From the NCBI GenBank assembly GCA_002633005.1, contig NMRA01000121.1, positions 628,501-692,500 of the forward strand: DNA of 64,000 bases, written 5' to 3'. The notes under the pieces were generated by a model, which was given only the letters and a program-made list of their open reading frames with translations, did not search any database and was not told the DNA's origin. This document shows positions 46,795-56,178 of the stretch, in pieces. The stretch is from Phoronis australis. Its lineage: Eukaryota > Phoronida > Phoronidae. Both the position numbers and the translations under genes were made by a program. The stretch's first letter is position 1; each line of letters begins with the position of its first letter.

Positions 46795-49700
46795 CTGTAA
46801 AATAGCAAAATATTCGGTTGAAATCTCAATTAAATTTTGTCACAGTGAGCTAAATACGCCTAGGCTAAGTTCATATTAAGACCATAAAAGTTTCTTGAAC
46901 CAAGTGTCAGGGACTATCTAACTTTAACGATTCTTGGGAATAGTTAGGCCCAAGTAAGAGAACAGATAAGTGAACTTGGGAATTATCAGCCTTAGGTACT
47001 CAGACTAGGTACCATTCATCCGGCTATATTAAGAAGGATACGTTTACCAAGGTTCTGATATTAATTGTGTGCTAACGACGTGCATGTGCGACGTGCAAAG
47101 CGCTAAAGAGGGTAGTAGATGCTCCAGTGATGCCGACAGTGCGCGAGCGCGTGATATAAAGCCACAATTTTAGTCTATTTGAAATTGTGAGAGCACTTAG
47201 GGAGAATTCTTATAGATTGCTTCCAGTATATGTGTTAGACTAGTAAGTACTGCTCATGCTTTTACTGAGGTCGGCTTTCTAAGAACATGCTTCTGTGCAG
47301 TTAATCTAAAGTGTGTATGAAAACGTTGGAATCAGATGTTAGTTTGTGTAAATTAGTGAAAGCTTGCGACTGCATTTCGCATTTTCTGAAAAAGGGGGGC
47401 TTCTACTTTGAGCTGACAGGCGCATACAAGGTAAGCCAAGAAACTTTTTGACTCAGTATGATCCTAACCATGACAGGGCTAATCCTCTTGCCACCCGGAG
47501 CTTCGCGGGCCGAATTTGAAGCAGAGTTTCTTGGGGAAATTCCCATCTTTGGGAAGATCAGCAAAATAGCCGGCGGTTCGTGAAAACCTGCAGTGGCAAC
47601 ATGGAAAACACCCTCGTTAACTGAGCGCTTTTCTATAAAAGTCTTAGAGTCCGCGGCAAAACTAGTTGATTTGCATACGCGATTGTCTAATTATACAACA
47701 TTGATATAAAAAAATGAACAGGAACTTCCAAAGCAACTTCACTTGCTATATAATCTACAAACACGCGTGCACACACTGGCAATCTAGCAAAACGTTTTCG
47801 CACTTAATGAACGCCAGTAACACCCGAACTCTTATCCCTAAATAAAACAATTCTAAATCTCGTCTCGCCCTATTACAGGCGTGCATGTATTGCACCAGCA
47901 TGCTAGACTGAACACAAAAACTAGCTCTTACCTCATCGCCCGGCTCAGTTTCTCATAGGTCATGCCAGCGTTATTTTTCTTTCCGCCCCACAACTTGGCA
48001 ACTTTATCCGAGTGCACAAAACGGAACACCCCGGCCTTGCGATCTTCCCACTTGATGATTTTGTTGTTGTGTTCGGGGTTTTTCAGAAGGTCCCGCACGA
48101 ATTCCCACAGATGATTTCCTTTCGAGGCTGAAAAGGAGCAGATATAGACGTTAGCTTCTACAAAAAAATAATTTTAATACAGCGATTCCACTGATAAACT
48201 GGTATTACCATTGTTGCCAATCGGCTAGCGGCAAACAGTCCAAAATTAAGCTAATCGAAGAATATTTAACTTGAAAATATAGGTAGTTTGAAACCAGTCA
48301 CAGGGTGGACGTGTGGCTCAAAATGGCAACTGATATATAATTAGCAGCACAAAAATCACTCTAGCACATTGAAATTGGGGAAACACTTACATTGACCGTG
48401 CCTTCGCCCGCGGTGTCCACTTGGACGAGGGGCTTCCAACATATCACAATCTTCGTCGCTGGACTCGGTGGTTTTTGTGTACCTTCTCGGTCGGCCAGGG
48501 GACCTTTTGACTTTCTGCGGTTGAGCAGCATTGCCTGCTGGCTGCATCATCTGACCTTGCCACCCCAAATAAGAGGCAGTCGGCTGTGTGTAATACTTTG
48601 GGTACTCATTAGTGTAGCTGTCGGGGTCAGAGTCCGAATATTCTGGAAAAAGTTGAAACAACTTTCATCGGCAAAGTTAAAACAAATCGGGTAGGCCTTT
48701 TGGACTAGATTATTACTGAATCCAAGGTAAAATTAAATCTATGTTTAACAACTAGGTTTCTGGTTTTAAACACAATTCACATTTCATTAGTCAGAAACTT
48801 ACCTGTTACATAGCCATCGTCTGGTTGCGGAACAACCCTCTCTGGCAGCCTTAGTCCTGAAGGATCGAAGTCGTAGTCGCATCCATTGATAGTATAGACT
48901 GACGGAGACAGAATGTCCATCGGAAGACAGCGGTTCATTTCTAAAACTGCTGTAAACGGAAAAATAAAGACCGTTATTTTGATTGCGTTTGGAGGTGAAA
49001 CCATTCGCTTCACTTTAGCGCTCTTAATAATACAGGATAACGCCATAAACCGATGAGATCATATAGAGTTCATCGATTGCTTCAAAGATTCACCTTGCCT
49101 AAGTTTATTTATTTCAGTTTAAAATTTTGCAATTTTGTAAAGACATTTCACTATGAATAAGAACATTGTGCTCTCGGAGAAAAATATTTTTCTAAACAGT
49201 TAAAAACTTACCACTTAATTTTCTTGTATCAACGATTATTTTTATAAACTGTACTTTCCGTTCAGTATAAACTTAATATCTTCATGCGATTATATCACTC
49301 ACCGCTAGTGCTGTTTTCATCGACTAATTTGACGGCTTGCTTGCTATAACAACAGGAGCTGCTCGTCCACATGTCGTTGTCGCCATTGATCTGTGTAAAA
49401 GTCTGCTCAAAGTTGCCAGAATCCTGCAAGCTTATGTCCGGTTCCTCAAAATCAGCTAGAATTAAGAAATGTATATTTAAATATTTTTTACCATTCCATA
49501 AATTTTCAACAGTTCGAATGATCCACAACGTTCTTAATTGACATTAAGGAGTTTCGCTACCATTGTCATCGCAAAAATCATTTTAAAATGAGTAAAATTA
49601 GATAAAGTAAAATTAAAAATATTCCAAGATTGAAAAATGTAATTAAAAGCTGACACTATCTAGCGTTTAGAACTAGAGTAGAGAAATAGTCAAAAAAGTA

Positions 49701-50990
49701 GAATGAGCACTGCAATTTGTAGAACAAAGTAATGGAATCTATTGTACTATTGTACCTTCTCTGAGGAGTAGTTTCAGTTCCTCATATAGAATGTGGCCAT
49801 ACTCTGGCATACGCTCCACGAACTGGTCACGGTTCATCTTGCACATCTCTTTCCCTGTTAAATTCTGGAATTTCTCAGCTCCAAATTTCTTGAAGTCAAT
49901 CTTGTGTTTTGGTAAAAGAGCTACGTAAAATAACCAGTCCAATATGTGTGCAGTCGTCCAGTTTTCGGGATAAACGTTTGTCCATGTTGTGAGCGTTTCA
50001 TTGTCTTCTGCAAAAGGAACATATGCAATCAACATATATGTAATCAACCGAGGCAAAATAACCACAAGGTATGCAAAATACGCAAGGTCTTGCAAAGTAA
50101 AATGTGGCATTCGAAAAATAAGAACTCGCGAGCAAAGTTATAGAATTTGCAACTTTTGGGTACCGGCTAACCCCAATAAACTGTGAAGCGTTTTCTTGAG
50201 TCGCTAATTCGTGAACCCAATAAACTCTGCAGCGTTTTCACAAATCGCTGATGGTTCTACGTCCTCGTTGAAAACAGAATAACATTTCTGAGAGTGTCAC
50301 GGTAACGAATATTACGAGACCGATTTCCCGATAAGTACAATAAATGACACCATTCGATTTTCATTGTTCAGTTAGTTAAACAGCGAAACAAATGCAGCTT
50401 CAGATAATTTGTTTCATCTTGTTTGAATTGGCGTGTTTGCTGTTTGTAATGCCAGGTGATTTCTTAAATTGACTCTGCATACATAAATACTTTCTTAATC
50501 AGTAATGTGGAAGTCACTACTCACGTGATGTGAGCGCAGAGAGAACCTGCGTGCACTTAGCCGGCTTCATGCTGGTGTAGGTCGGCTCTTCTTTTATCGA
50601 GCACGGCTGCTGGTCGTACAAGTACATATTTTCATCAAAAGAATTTTTTACACATGCAATCGTGTCATCTCCCATCTGCAAGAAAGGATAACAAACCATG
50701 AGAATTACATCTGTTTTCAATTCCTCGTTAATATAAGCTTGCAGTACTTAACAAGTGACGACGAAAATACTGCGGAAAAAAAACTGAGTGTCTCTTGAAT
50801 GAGCTAATATGTAGTTGATTTTGTTTCTACCACAACATGCACTATAATTCTTGTCTGCATGCATATCGCATGTATTTCGTTTTTTTTTATATATTTCTTA
50901 ATGGAAACAACGATAAAAATCTAAACGCCAACGGGTTTTCCACTCAAAACTTACCGTATGGAATGGGCTTAAACCAGAAGGTACGATCAT
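46701..50990 (-). CDS. Ese: ESE/ELF3-like ETS transcription factor (PNT, AT-hook, ETS)
   Basis: This encodes a nuclear DNA-binding factor of the epithelium-specific ETS subfamily. The coding exons on the - strand are 50990-50955, 50675-50525, 50007-49756, 49455-49303, 48949-48803, 48642-48391, 48127-47932 and 46794-46701. They total 1281 nt, or 426 residues, and every junction keeps frame. Residues about 63-146 form a pointed/SAM domain ([18 protein letters not shown], ending near [16 protein letters not shown]). A Ser/Tyr-rich acidic linker follows, then an AT-hook-like core [10 protein letters not shown] at about 294-303, then a full ETS domain from about residue 336 to 420: [35 protein letters not shown] and [20 protein letters not shown]. 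The three ETS tryptophans and the recognition-helix Arg pair are present. The AT-hook makes ELF3 (ESE-1) the closest vertebrate type; EHF and ELF5 are alternatives. TAA ends the protein directly after the ETS domain, as in that family. Confidence 0.95.
46795..47931. other. Last intron of the ESE gene
   Basis: It splits the ETS domain inside recognition helix 3. It contains the kappaB palindrome at 47533. Nothing else is recognised. Confidence 0.5.
47533..47544. promoter_or_regulatory. Second perfect kappaB palindrome, in the last intron of the ESE gene
   Basis: GGGGAAATTCCC again, in the intron between the two ETS-domain exons. It could act as an intronic enhancer element; this is inferred from sequence only. 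Confidence 0.45.
47932..48127 (-). CDS. Ese: ESE gene, exon 7 (ETS domain, N-terminal two thirds)
   Basis: The acceptor is ccttttcag and the donor gtaaga. The exon encodes [20 protein letters not shown], the second and third ETS tryptophans (IIKWED, KLWGGK) and most of recognition helix 3 up to LSRAMR. Confidence 0.95.
48391..48642 (-). CDS. Ese: ESE gene, exon 6 (AT-hook-like region)
   Basis: The acceptor is ctttttccag and the donor gtaagt. The exon is rich in Tyr, Ser and Asp, then basic: [14 protein letters not shown] holds the GRP core that defines AT-hooks (minor-groove binding). A second basic run, GHRGRRHGQ, ends the exon and may serve in nuclear import. Confidence 0.92.
48803..48949 (-). 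CDS. Ese: ESE gene, exon 5
   Basis: The donor is gtaagt. The acceptor reads tttacagcag, so either of two AGs three bases apart may be used (NAGNAG); both keep frame and differ by one residue. The exon encodes [20 protein letters not shown] and a Pro/Asp-rich stretch. Confidence 0.87.
49303..49455 (-). CDS. Ese: ESE gene, exon 4 (acidic linker)
   Basis: The acceptor is aattctag and the donor gtgagt. The exon reads [19 protein letters not shown] and onward, an acidic Ser/Gln-rich stretch in the position of the transactivation region of ESE proteins. That functional role is inferred from position only. Confidence 0.88.
49756..50007 (-). CDS. Ese: ESE gene, exon 3 (PNT/SAM domain)
   Basis: The acceptor is ccttttgcag and the donor gtacaa (weak at +4 to +6). 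The exon encodes the whole pointed domain, a helix bundle used for protein contacts in ETS factors. The core Trp residues in [19 protein letters not shown] are kept. Confidence 0.93.
50525..50675 (-). CDS. Ese: ESE gene, exon 2
   Basis: The acceptor is ttcttgcag and the donor gtgagt. The exon opens with [23 protein letters not shown], then a short linker containing SIKEEP, which resembles a sumoylation-type motif. It ends with one base of a split Gln codon. Confidence 0.88.
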
Positions 50991-51001
50991 GGTACGGGTG
51001 C
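50955..51001 (-). CDS. Ese: ESE gene first coding exon (12 codons)
   Basis: The donor gtaagt is strong. The ATG (50990-50988, context ACCATGA) opens [12 protein letters not shown] in phase 0 with the next exon. A ttttgcag lies directly before 51001, so this may be a 47-nt internal exon. Alternatively the exon may run unspliced from a start site near 51180, downstream of a TATA box. If this exon is skipped, translation could start at the ATG that opens the next exon. Confidence 0.7.
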
Positions 51002-51207
51002 CTGCAAAACAAAAAGGAATAATAGTGATTCCATTGAACTCAGTGAACTTGGTAAGTGTTTTTGGTCTTCATAGCTCCACATTATTAAACCGCAGGGGAT
51101 TTCGCTGTTTACTTTCCACGACTCATATTCAGAGACAGCGATGACGCGAAAAAAAAAACAAATCTTTCTAAATGCAGTTTTGCCACTGCTAAAAGACAAT
51201 AAGCCAG

Positions 51208-51472
51208 TTTTATAGGTAAAATCCTATACCTAGATATCTTCAAATGATACTCCGGTGTAGACGTTTTTCGTTTACTCCACTTGTCCTAACGCCTAAGCAA
51301 GACACACATCAACTGTTTCGTGTTATTGCTTTCTGATCTATTTAAGGGCACTATTTTACTTGACGTAAGGGGTTGTGAGCGTGCGCATTGTGTAACCTAC
51401 ACGGGGAAATTCCCTTTTCTGAGCTGCGTCACTTCGTCTGGATCTCATTGGCTCGCTTCGTTCTCTCATTGG
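51208..51472 (-). promoter_or_regulatory. Candidate ESE promoter (TATA, ATF-like, kappaB, two CCAAT boxes)
   Basis: Read on the gene strand this holds CCAATGAGA twice (51472-51464 and 51451-51443), 21 bases apart. The kappaB palindrome follows at 51403-51414, then a TGACGTAA ATF/CRE-like site at 51361-51368 and TATAAAA at 51214-51208. A start site near 51180 would fit the TATA box. The order and density of boxes are the evidence; no transcript is available. Confidence 0.4.
51403..51414. promoter_or_regulatory. Perfect palindromic kappaB site upstream of the ESE gene
   Basis: GGGGAAATTCCC is a full match to the Rel/NF-kappaB consensus GGGRNNYYCC. It lies 413 bases upstream of the start codon and about 190 bases upstream of a TATA box. 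The same 12-mer recurs at 47533-47544. Confidence 0.55.
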
Positions 51473-53515
51473 CCAGTCGGCTTCGCCCGCGTACCTGGGC
51501 TTGGAATGGATTTCCCATCTAGTTGGATTCGCCGTGTGAAAACGTTCGTTACCCGACTTCCTACGAAATTGATTATCTGTATAGAAACGTGTCAATTGTT
51601 ATAACTTTTAGTTTGCAAGGCTTCAAAAATCTAGTGTTGCCTTAAAGGTACATTTTGCTTGGGAGAAATATAATTTTGATCGTAGATTTTACCTTCTAAA
51701 AGAGGTTTGTGGTCCTAAATGTTTTGCTAATGCCAGTAAATTAAAAGCCGGCACCAAACGGAAAAACGACGCCTGTGAGTTACCCCAGTTTCGACCCTTT
51801 CAGTCCCTTCCTGGGGAGTTGGATGGCAACATATAACCATGGAACGCTTTTATTTATGCATACTAACCTAGGACTGTATTACTCCCAGATACTAACCGTA
51901 GAATAGCCTACGTACAGTGCCCTTTGTAAGTGCCAAATGAGTGTTCATAATCGCAATACTTGAATAAGAACAAAAGTGGCCTGTAGTACTTTGAGGCCTT
52001 CCATAAACTCCATTTTATTATAAACGTGGGGGCGTAGAAAATGGTGCCTTTTTCGGCACGATCAGCTTCCCTACACAAAGGTGCTTGTTTCAACAAGATT
52101 GTCTTTGAAATGAACCCTTTCCTATTGAATTCCGTACAAAACGGCTCACGGCCATGACCTTATAGAGTTCTCAGGCTACACCATTTTCTAACTATTCTCA
52201 GTGTTGACTTAGAATTATGTTTTAAAACTTTGATTGCAAAACGACAATAATTTTTGACACGGCGTCATGATCTCATCTAACTACTATTTTGGCACCCTTC
52301 AGAATGTATTATAAAGACCCATCTGTATCGCCAGCAAGACACCTAATTGCCTAGAGGAATCACTTAACCTTAAAAAGGATGATTTTCCCTTACTAAACGG
52401 TTCCCTTATTATGGAATTCACTGTAATTCAACCGGGTTGGCTGTCATATTTTCCCGCGAGTGGAGAACTCCCTCTCGTCCACTGTCAGCATGAGCGGGAA
52501 GATTCAAGTTCACGTTTGCTTGTGAAACTCCTTATCTCTGGCAGCATTTTAAATGAAAATGGAAAGAAAACGACAAATATTGCCGGCGCGGACTAGCTAG
52601 CCTACATCCAAGACCTGTCAGTTGACGTGTTTGGGGGGAAGTCCTTGTCTATACTGATGAGTGAAAGTCAACTGGCAAATAAAGTTTAACCCTGTATGAG
52701 AGACTGTCTTAATTGGGAGTGTCCGGAATGTGTTCACGTTCAAATTCTGTTTTAATAACAATCATTGATCACTAAAACAATGATTAATTTTTGCCTCGGT
52801 TATTGACTGCAGCCTATACTACAGGATACTCATAACATCATGATGACGATTATCACCGTGACAGAGGCCGGGATTGTTCTCTGATGAGCAACATGCATGT
52901 AGCCTCGATTATAGACCGGTTAATATTCCTCAAATCTTGCCATGCCATTACAGAGAACCACAGCCAGCCACGATTCACAAGAAGGATGTCAATGTCACAT
53001 GTTCTGAAAGCCGCACGGAGATGGGCATCTTCGAGCTCATCGCACGCAATTTTCTCTCGTTGTCCGTAAGGAAAATTTTGATAGCAGACTTTTTCACTGA
53101 TGGTTTCCGTTGGGGCTGACTAAATTAAATGCCCCTTTTAACTGTCGAAAACGGAATATTAAAGATTGGCGATATTTTGATGTTATACGCCAAAAAATAA
53201 CGTTGATCCAACATACCTGGAAGAGTGGCAATGACATACGCTTAATTTTATGTAGGCCTATGCCTTTCCATGCACACATCAGCAAGCACAGACATTGATC
53301 AGTCAAATTCTAATATAACTAAACATCACTCAAGTAATTCCTATTCATTGATTTCAAAATAAATTGATTACGTCGGTTCGTGTTTTGTGAATTTACGTGA
53401 AAACCAAGTCCACTAAAGCAGTAGTTTAACCTTTCCTCACCTTTTAACGTTTTCCTACTAAAAGGTCACCTCAAATTATTATTGCGTCCCTAGACTATAC
53501 TTATCGGCATATTAT

Positions 53516-53543
53516 GTGCGTGCGTGCGTGCGTGCGTGCGTGC
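53516..53543 (+). repeat. (GTGC)n microsatellite
   Basis: About seven uninterrupted 4-bp units. Confidence 0.95.
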
Positions 53544-53724
53544 AGTATGATATGTACCCTCGTAGCACCGAGCGCTTGACTAGCATGCCCGGACGCCGCA
53601 GAGAGCTCCACGTGTCGTCCTCGAGTTTTGCATAGGCCTAATCCCAAGGATGGGAGATGAGCGAAGTGTAAACATATTAAAGTTTCTAACCTGCCGACCC
53701 AACATTTGTTTAACCGGCTGTGAC

Positions 53725-53784
53725 ATGATAAGAAACATAGCGTGGAAGCAAACAATATTGCTTCCACGCTATGTTTCTTATCAT
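53725..53784. repeat. Perfect 27-bp inverted repeat, 6-base loop
   Basis: Arms 53725-53751 and 53758-53784 are exact reverse complements (ATGATAAGAAACATAGCGTG.. / ..CACGCTATGTTTCTTATCAT) around the loop acaata. Confidence 0.95.
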
Positions 53785-55834
53785 TATATGTTGTGGCTTA
53801 TCGTCCGGCAAACAGTTCACAATCAACCACTGATGACGTATTGTTCAATGTCCTAAGTCAACACCGGTGGCAGTATAGACTGCGGGCATTAAAATCCAAA
53901 GCGAGGCTCACTGCGGCGAAATTTACATTGCGTGAGTTAAATGGCCGGTTTTTGGAGTCCAACCTGAATATTAAATCTTAAAAAATGCGTCAATAATTAA
54001 CCACAGAGACGTACAGTTAAAGAACAAGTCAATGCACCAAAGAGTTGTCTGACGAAAGGGCTCAAGTTTTTTTTTCCGGAAAACAAGGTTCGAAACATGA
54101 AAAGTAAACATGACCAAATTGCAGCGATCGCAGTGTTACGGATTAGGTATCATGCTGAATGCAGGGTTACGTTTCTTCTAATAAATTCTTGATAAAAATG
54201 CTGTCTACACGAACCAGGTCATCTGGTCGTATTGTTGACGAGTTGAAGATATATTCGACAGTGGTGGCTCACCATACAGTAGCATTTTGCTGTCATGTGC
54301 AATTAGTCACATCTGGTTTAATTTGTTGATCAAGAGTATTAGCTTCAAGCATAGCTTAGGCCCTGGTGAGGTAGGCACTACCGGGACTAACAGTTGATTT
54401 GTCCCCCCTCTAAATCCACCTATGATTTTGTACTTTATCAAATTGTCACCTTTGTGGTCACAGGTGATTTGAACCGTTGGAGAGAAATTTTCAATCACTA
54501 AGGGAATTTAGTTTAGGCCTCGTGGGGCCGGGAATATCGCGTGACTTTTTAATATTTTTGAGAGGGGAATATGGCCGATATTTGGCCCCAAAATTGATAG
54601 ATTGAGGACCCTGTCCTTTTTGTAAAGAAAAATGCATCGCGCTTCAACCGATCACGAAAACACAGCCTGGCTGGCCGAAGATTCTCCGGTCCTCGTTGCA
54701 GCATCCGAGATGCGACAAATTATGATTCGAAAACAGTTATAAATTTTACACGGACATATTTTCCTTCGTCGCGGCGTATAGCAAGGACCCAACGCTTCCG
54801 AATCCCAACGTCCTTAGGGATTGTAAAACAGACAGTTGAGTGTCCGTATTTTTTCTAGCTGATCGAGCAACGCGGAGTACAAATACGCGGATAAGGGGAT
54901 AAGCCTCCAGAGCTATCGTAGCGAGCCTCGTTTTGGAACGCGTCTCCTGTCGGCGTGAATAGGGTCTGTACGAGTATTCCGAATATTCCGTTAGCCCGGC
55001 TGTCGCGCCGTTGATCGGATAGTGGACAGCGAGTCCGATGACCTTCGGTGAGGTTAAAAAAACACACGATAGGTTCTGGTTTGTTCGATGACTCAATTTC
55101 AAACCGGCGACATACTACTTAAGCGGCTGTAAACCAAAGTTCCGTAGAGGAATTTATTCGATCAGGGCAGAACAGGACTAAGCGGGGGAGGCCGGGCCTT
55201 TTCTATTAAGAAGTGTTCCCTTCCAGTCAAAATACTCTAAAAGTTGATTTTTGGTGGCGTAGGGCAGGTTTATAGCCATGTTCATTCACCACATACTAAT
55301 ATCGCATTTTAAATATTGATTCAATATGCCTCCTCACCTAATCGGACAGTCTGTAATGGCTTGGACAAAATGATTGGCATTCACGGAAATTGGCTTGTTC
55401 AGTTAGTCTAAAATTGTCAAATTGTGGATTCTGTGAAGTTTGGTCAAATGAAGGTGTCGACTTGCAAGGCTGACGACGAAAGTATTGCGTTTAATTCTAA
55501 ACTGTATTTTTACAATCTCTGCATTCAATTTGGAAAATTACCTCATTCTAAAGCTGTTTTCGCATTAGAGTTAGTCCATACTAGTTTGCAGTCGGAACAT
55601 ATTTTACTTCAGCATCATAACCTACCATATCAAATTCTCACCTTTCTCACCAGACCCGGGCGGGACTAACGTTCCACCGTCCTAACTTGTAAAGCTTCAT
55701 CGTACTGAACCCAAGAGTGCTGTACCGCAATAGGGATCCGACAACCAATTGTCATTTCTATTCTTATTTTGAGACATGTTTAACTTGAAAACTGTATAGT
55801 AAATAGCGCCAGCGAATAAACAGAAACACCAACA

Positions 55835-55918
55835 ATGTCGAGAGTGTACAAAATGGCGGCCGGGAAGCCAGCAGCTCGCGTGCCCGCCGAGTGGCCAGGC
55901 AGATGCCGAATCTGGCGG
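55835..55918 (+). CDS. Possible first coding exon (28 codons), unassigned
   Basis: ATG 55835 opens MSRVYKMAAGKPAARVPAEW then PGRCRIWR, followed by gtaaaa, in phase 0. The stretch is GC-rich in an AT-rich setting and contains an AAAATGGCGGCC start context. It could be the first exon of a gene continuing to the right; the 63755 exon could follow in frame. It may equally be chance. Confidence 0.2.
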
Positions 55919-56145
55919 GTAAAATTTGCAAATATACCCTGTGTGCAGACTATGGACATGGCACGTTTTCGCTGTTACTGAAATAGCCGGGTAGATACAA
56001 TTAGGTATTGATGACGTGTGTCCCGATCGAATACATACATTGAACTTGGCAGAAAGATATGTTGACATGTATTACTGTAGGCACCATTCCGTATGCAAAT
56101 TCATTAAATCATTAATGTGAAAATGACACCGGATAACTTGTTTTA

Positions 56146-56178
56146 ACATTTACAAATGTTAAAACATTTGTAAATGTT
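56146..56178. repeat. Palindromic pair AACATTTACAAATGTT / AACATTTGTAAATGTT
   Basis: Two adjacent 16-bp segments, each largely self-complementary, are separated by two A. They form either two small hairpins or one larger one. Confidence 0.8.

Larger units (their letters stand above)
51476..55834. other. Intergenic DNA upstream of the ESE gene
   Basis: It contains a GTGC microsatellite and a perfect hairpin near 53.5-53.8 kb. A GC-richer block at 54640-55130 has no supported gene. Confidence 0.45.

Noticed and set aside
53501-53767. His-Ala-Arg-Thr repeat ORF
   Set aside because: It is a translation of the GTGC microsatellite.
54746-55102. 118-codon - strand ORF
   Set aside because: It begins with TTG and not ATG, and has no family features or clear splice sites.
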